A stretch of DNA of 13,645 bases from NCBI GenBank assembly GCA_002305205.1, contig DBQJ01000009.1, positions 1 to 13,645 on the forward strand. The letters run 5' to 3'. Shown here piece by piece: positions 13,143-13,645 of the stretch; positions within the stretch are counted from its first letter, which is position 1; each line of letters opens with the position of its first letter. The stretch is from a candidate division WWE3 bacterium UBA1397 (GTDB lineage: Bacteria > Patescibacteriota > WWE3 > UBA101185 > UBA10185). The notes under the pieces are model-generated. The model was not told the DNA's origin, made no database searches, and was given only the letters and a program-made list of their open reading frames with translations. The translations under genes and the position numbers were made by a program.

Positions 13143-13645
13143 ATGATTTCAGTGAATTCTCCTATTGGATCTGTTTCTAAAATTGGTTATAAATACAAGG
13201 AGTTACTTAAAAACCTAGGAATATTTACTGTAGAAGATCTTTTATATCATTTCCCCTTTAGATATGATGATTATTCTAAGATAGTAATGATAAAGGATAT
13301 TAAAGAAGGGGATACGATAACAGTTAAGGGAGAGCTCTACTCATTAGAGAATATATATACTAAATATGGAAAAAGATTAACCAAGGGAAAGATTAGAGAC
13401 AATACGGGAGAAACTAACATCATATGGTTTAACATGCATTATCTTAAAAAAACACTTAGTGTAAACAAAGAATATTACGTAAGCGGCAAGGTAAGTTCTT
13501 TTTCAGGAAAACTATCATTTTTATCCCCGGAGATTGAATTAGTATTAGATCACAAAAAAAATATAAATACAGGAAGATTTGTATCTATATATCCTGAGAC
13601 ATCGGGTGTTAGTTCAAAGTGGTTAAGAAATAGGATTAACGACAT
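13143..13645 (+). CDS. recG: ATP-dependent DNA helicase RecG, N-terminal part
   Basis: The first 167 codons of RecG, cut by the window edge. RecG remodels stalled replication forks and Holliday junctions. The visible part is the N-terminal wedge region. A helix-hairpin-helix-like start (SKIGYKYKELLKNLGI) leads into TVEDLLYHFPFRYDDYS, matching the family GI-TVEDLL-PRRYEDRS pattern. An OB-fold follows with VKGELYSLE, a YVSGKV strand and SPEIEL. The segment YPETSGVSSKWLR at the end matches the linker before the helicase domains, which lie outside the window. ATG 13143 directly follows an extended -10 box and has no SD, so the mRNA is probably leaderless. Length and motifs fit RecG without any insertion so far. 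Confidence 0.92.
   Translation, partial: MISVNSPIGSVSKIGYKYKELLKNLGIFTVEDLLYHFPFRYDDYSKIVMIKDIKEGDTITVKGELYSLENIYTKYGKRLTKGKIRDNTGETNIIWFNMHYLKKTLSVNKEYYVSGKVSSFSGKLSFLSPEIELVLDHKKNINTGRFVSIYPETSGVSSKWLRNRIND

Noticed and set aside
1..13645. tRNA or rRNA genes, CRISPR arrays, insertion sequences
   Set aside because: I saw no cloverleaf with CCA-like ends, no regularly spaced repeats, no transposase and no long terminal inverted repeats.

Overview
The window reads as AT-rich bacterial chromosome (about 22-35% GC in the housekeeping lines I counted), densely packed and using the standard code: TGA is a genuine stop for pheS, pheT and tyrS. Reduced or divergent core enzymes (a threonyl-tRNA synthetase without the TGS domain, a 645-residue PheT without its tRNA-binding OB domain, an unusual PheS pocket), many genes lacking a Shine-Dalgarno (SD), and a class A penicillin-binding protein as the only visible wall enzyme suggest a Candidate Phyla Radiation (Patescibacteria) lineage. 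I cannot name the group; Dojkabacteria or Microgenomates would fit.

Layout. At the left edge is the start of truB on the minus strand. A divergent promoter region follows, then a plus-strand translation cluster: thrS, infC (apparent ATA start), rpmI, rplT, an ABC exporter gene, pheS and pheT. This is the classical thrS-infC-rpmI-rplT-pheS-pheT order with an ABC transporter inserted. Facing pheT and separated from it by 3 bases is a long minus-strand gene for a class A PBP with a C-terminal beta-sandwich extension.

Divergent from the PBP gene lies a compact cassette of three small unknown ORFs (70, 76 and 92 codons). It has its own promoter, strong SDs, two intrinsic terminators and higher GC (about 42, 37 and 37%). 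After it come tyrS, an overlapping 38-residue membrane peptide, and the beginning of recG.

Most genes serve translation: threonine, phenylalanine and tyrosine charging, IF3, L35, L20 and the TruB tRNA pseudouridine synthase. The PBP builds cell wall and RecG repairs or restarts replication forks. Two start-site styles are interleaved. Some genes are SD-led (thrS, infC, rpmI, pheT, the cassette). Others have a -10 box only 6-14 bases before the start codon (truB, ABC, pheS, PBP, tyrS, recG), which implies leaderless or near-leaderless mRNAs. The unknown cassette is the most likely place for an undescribed function.
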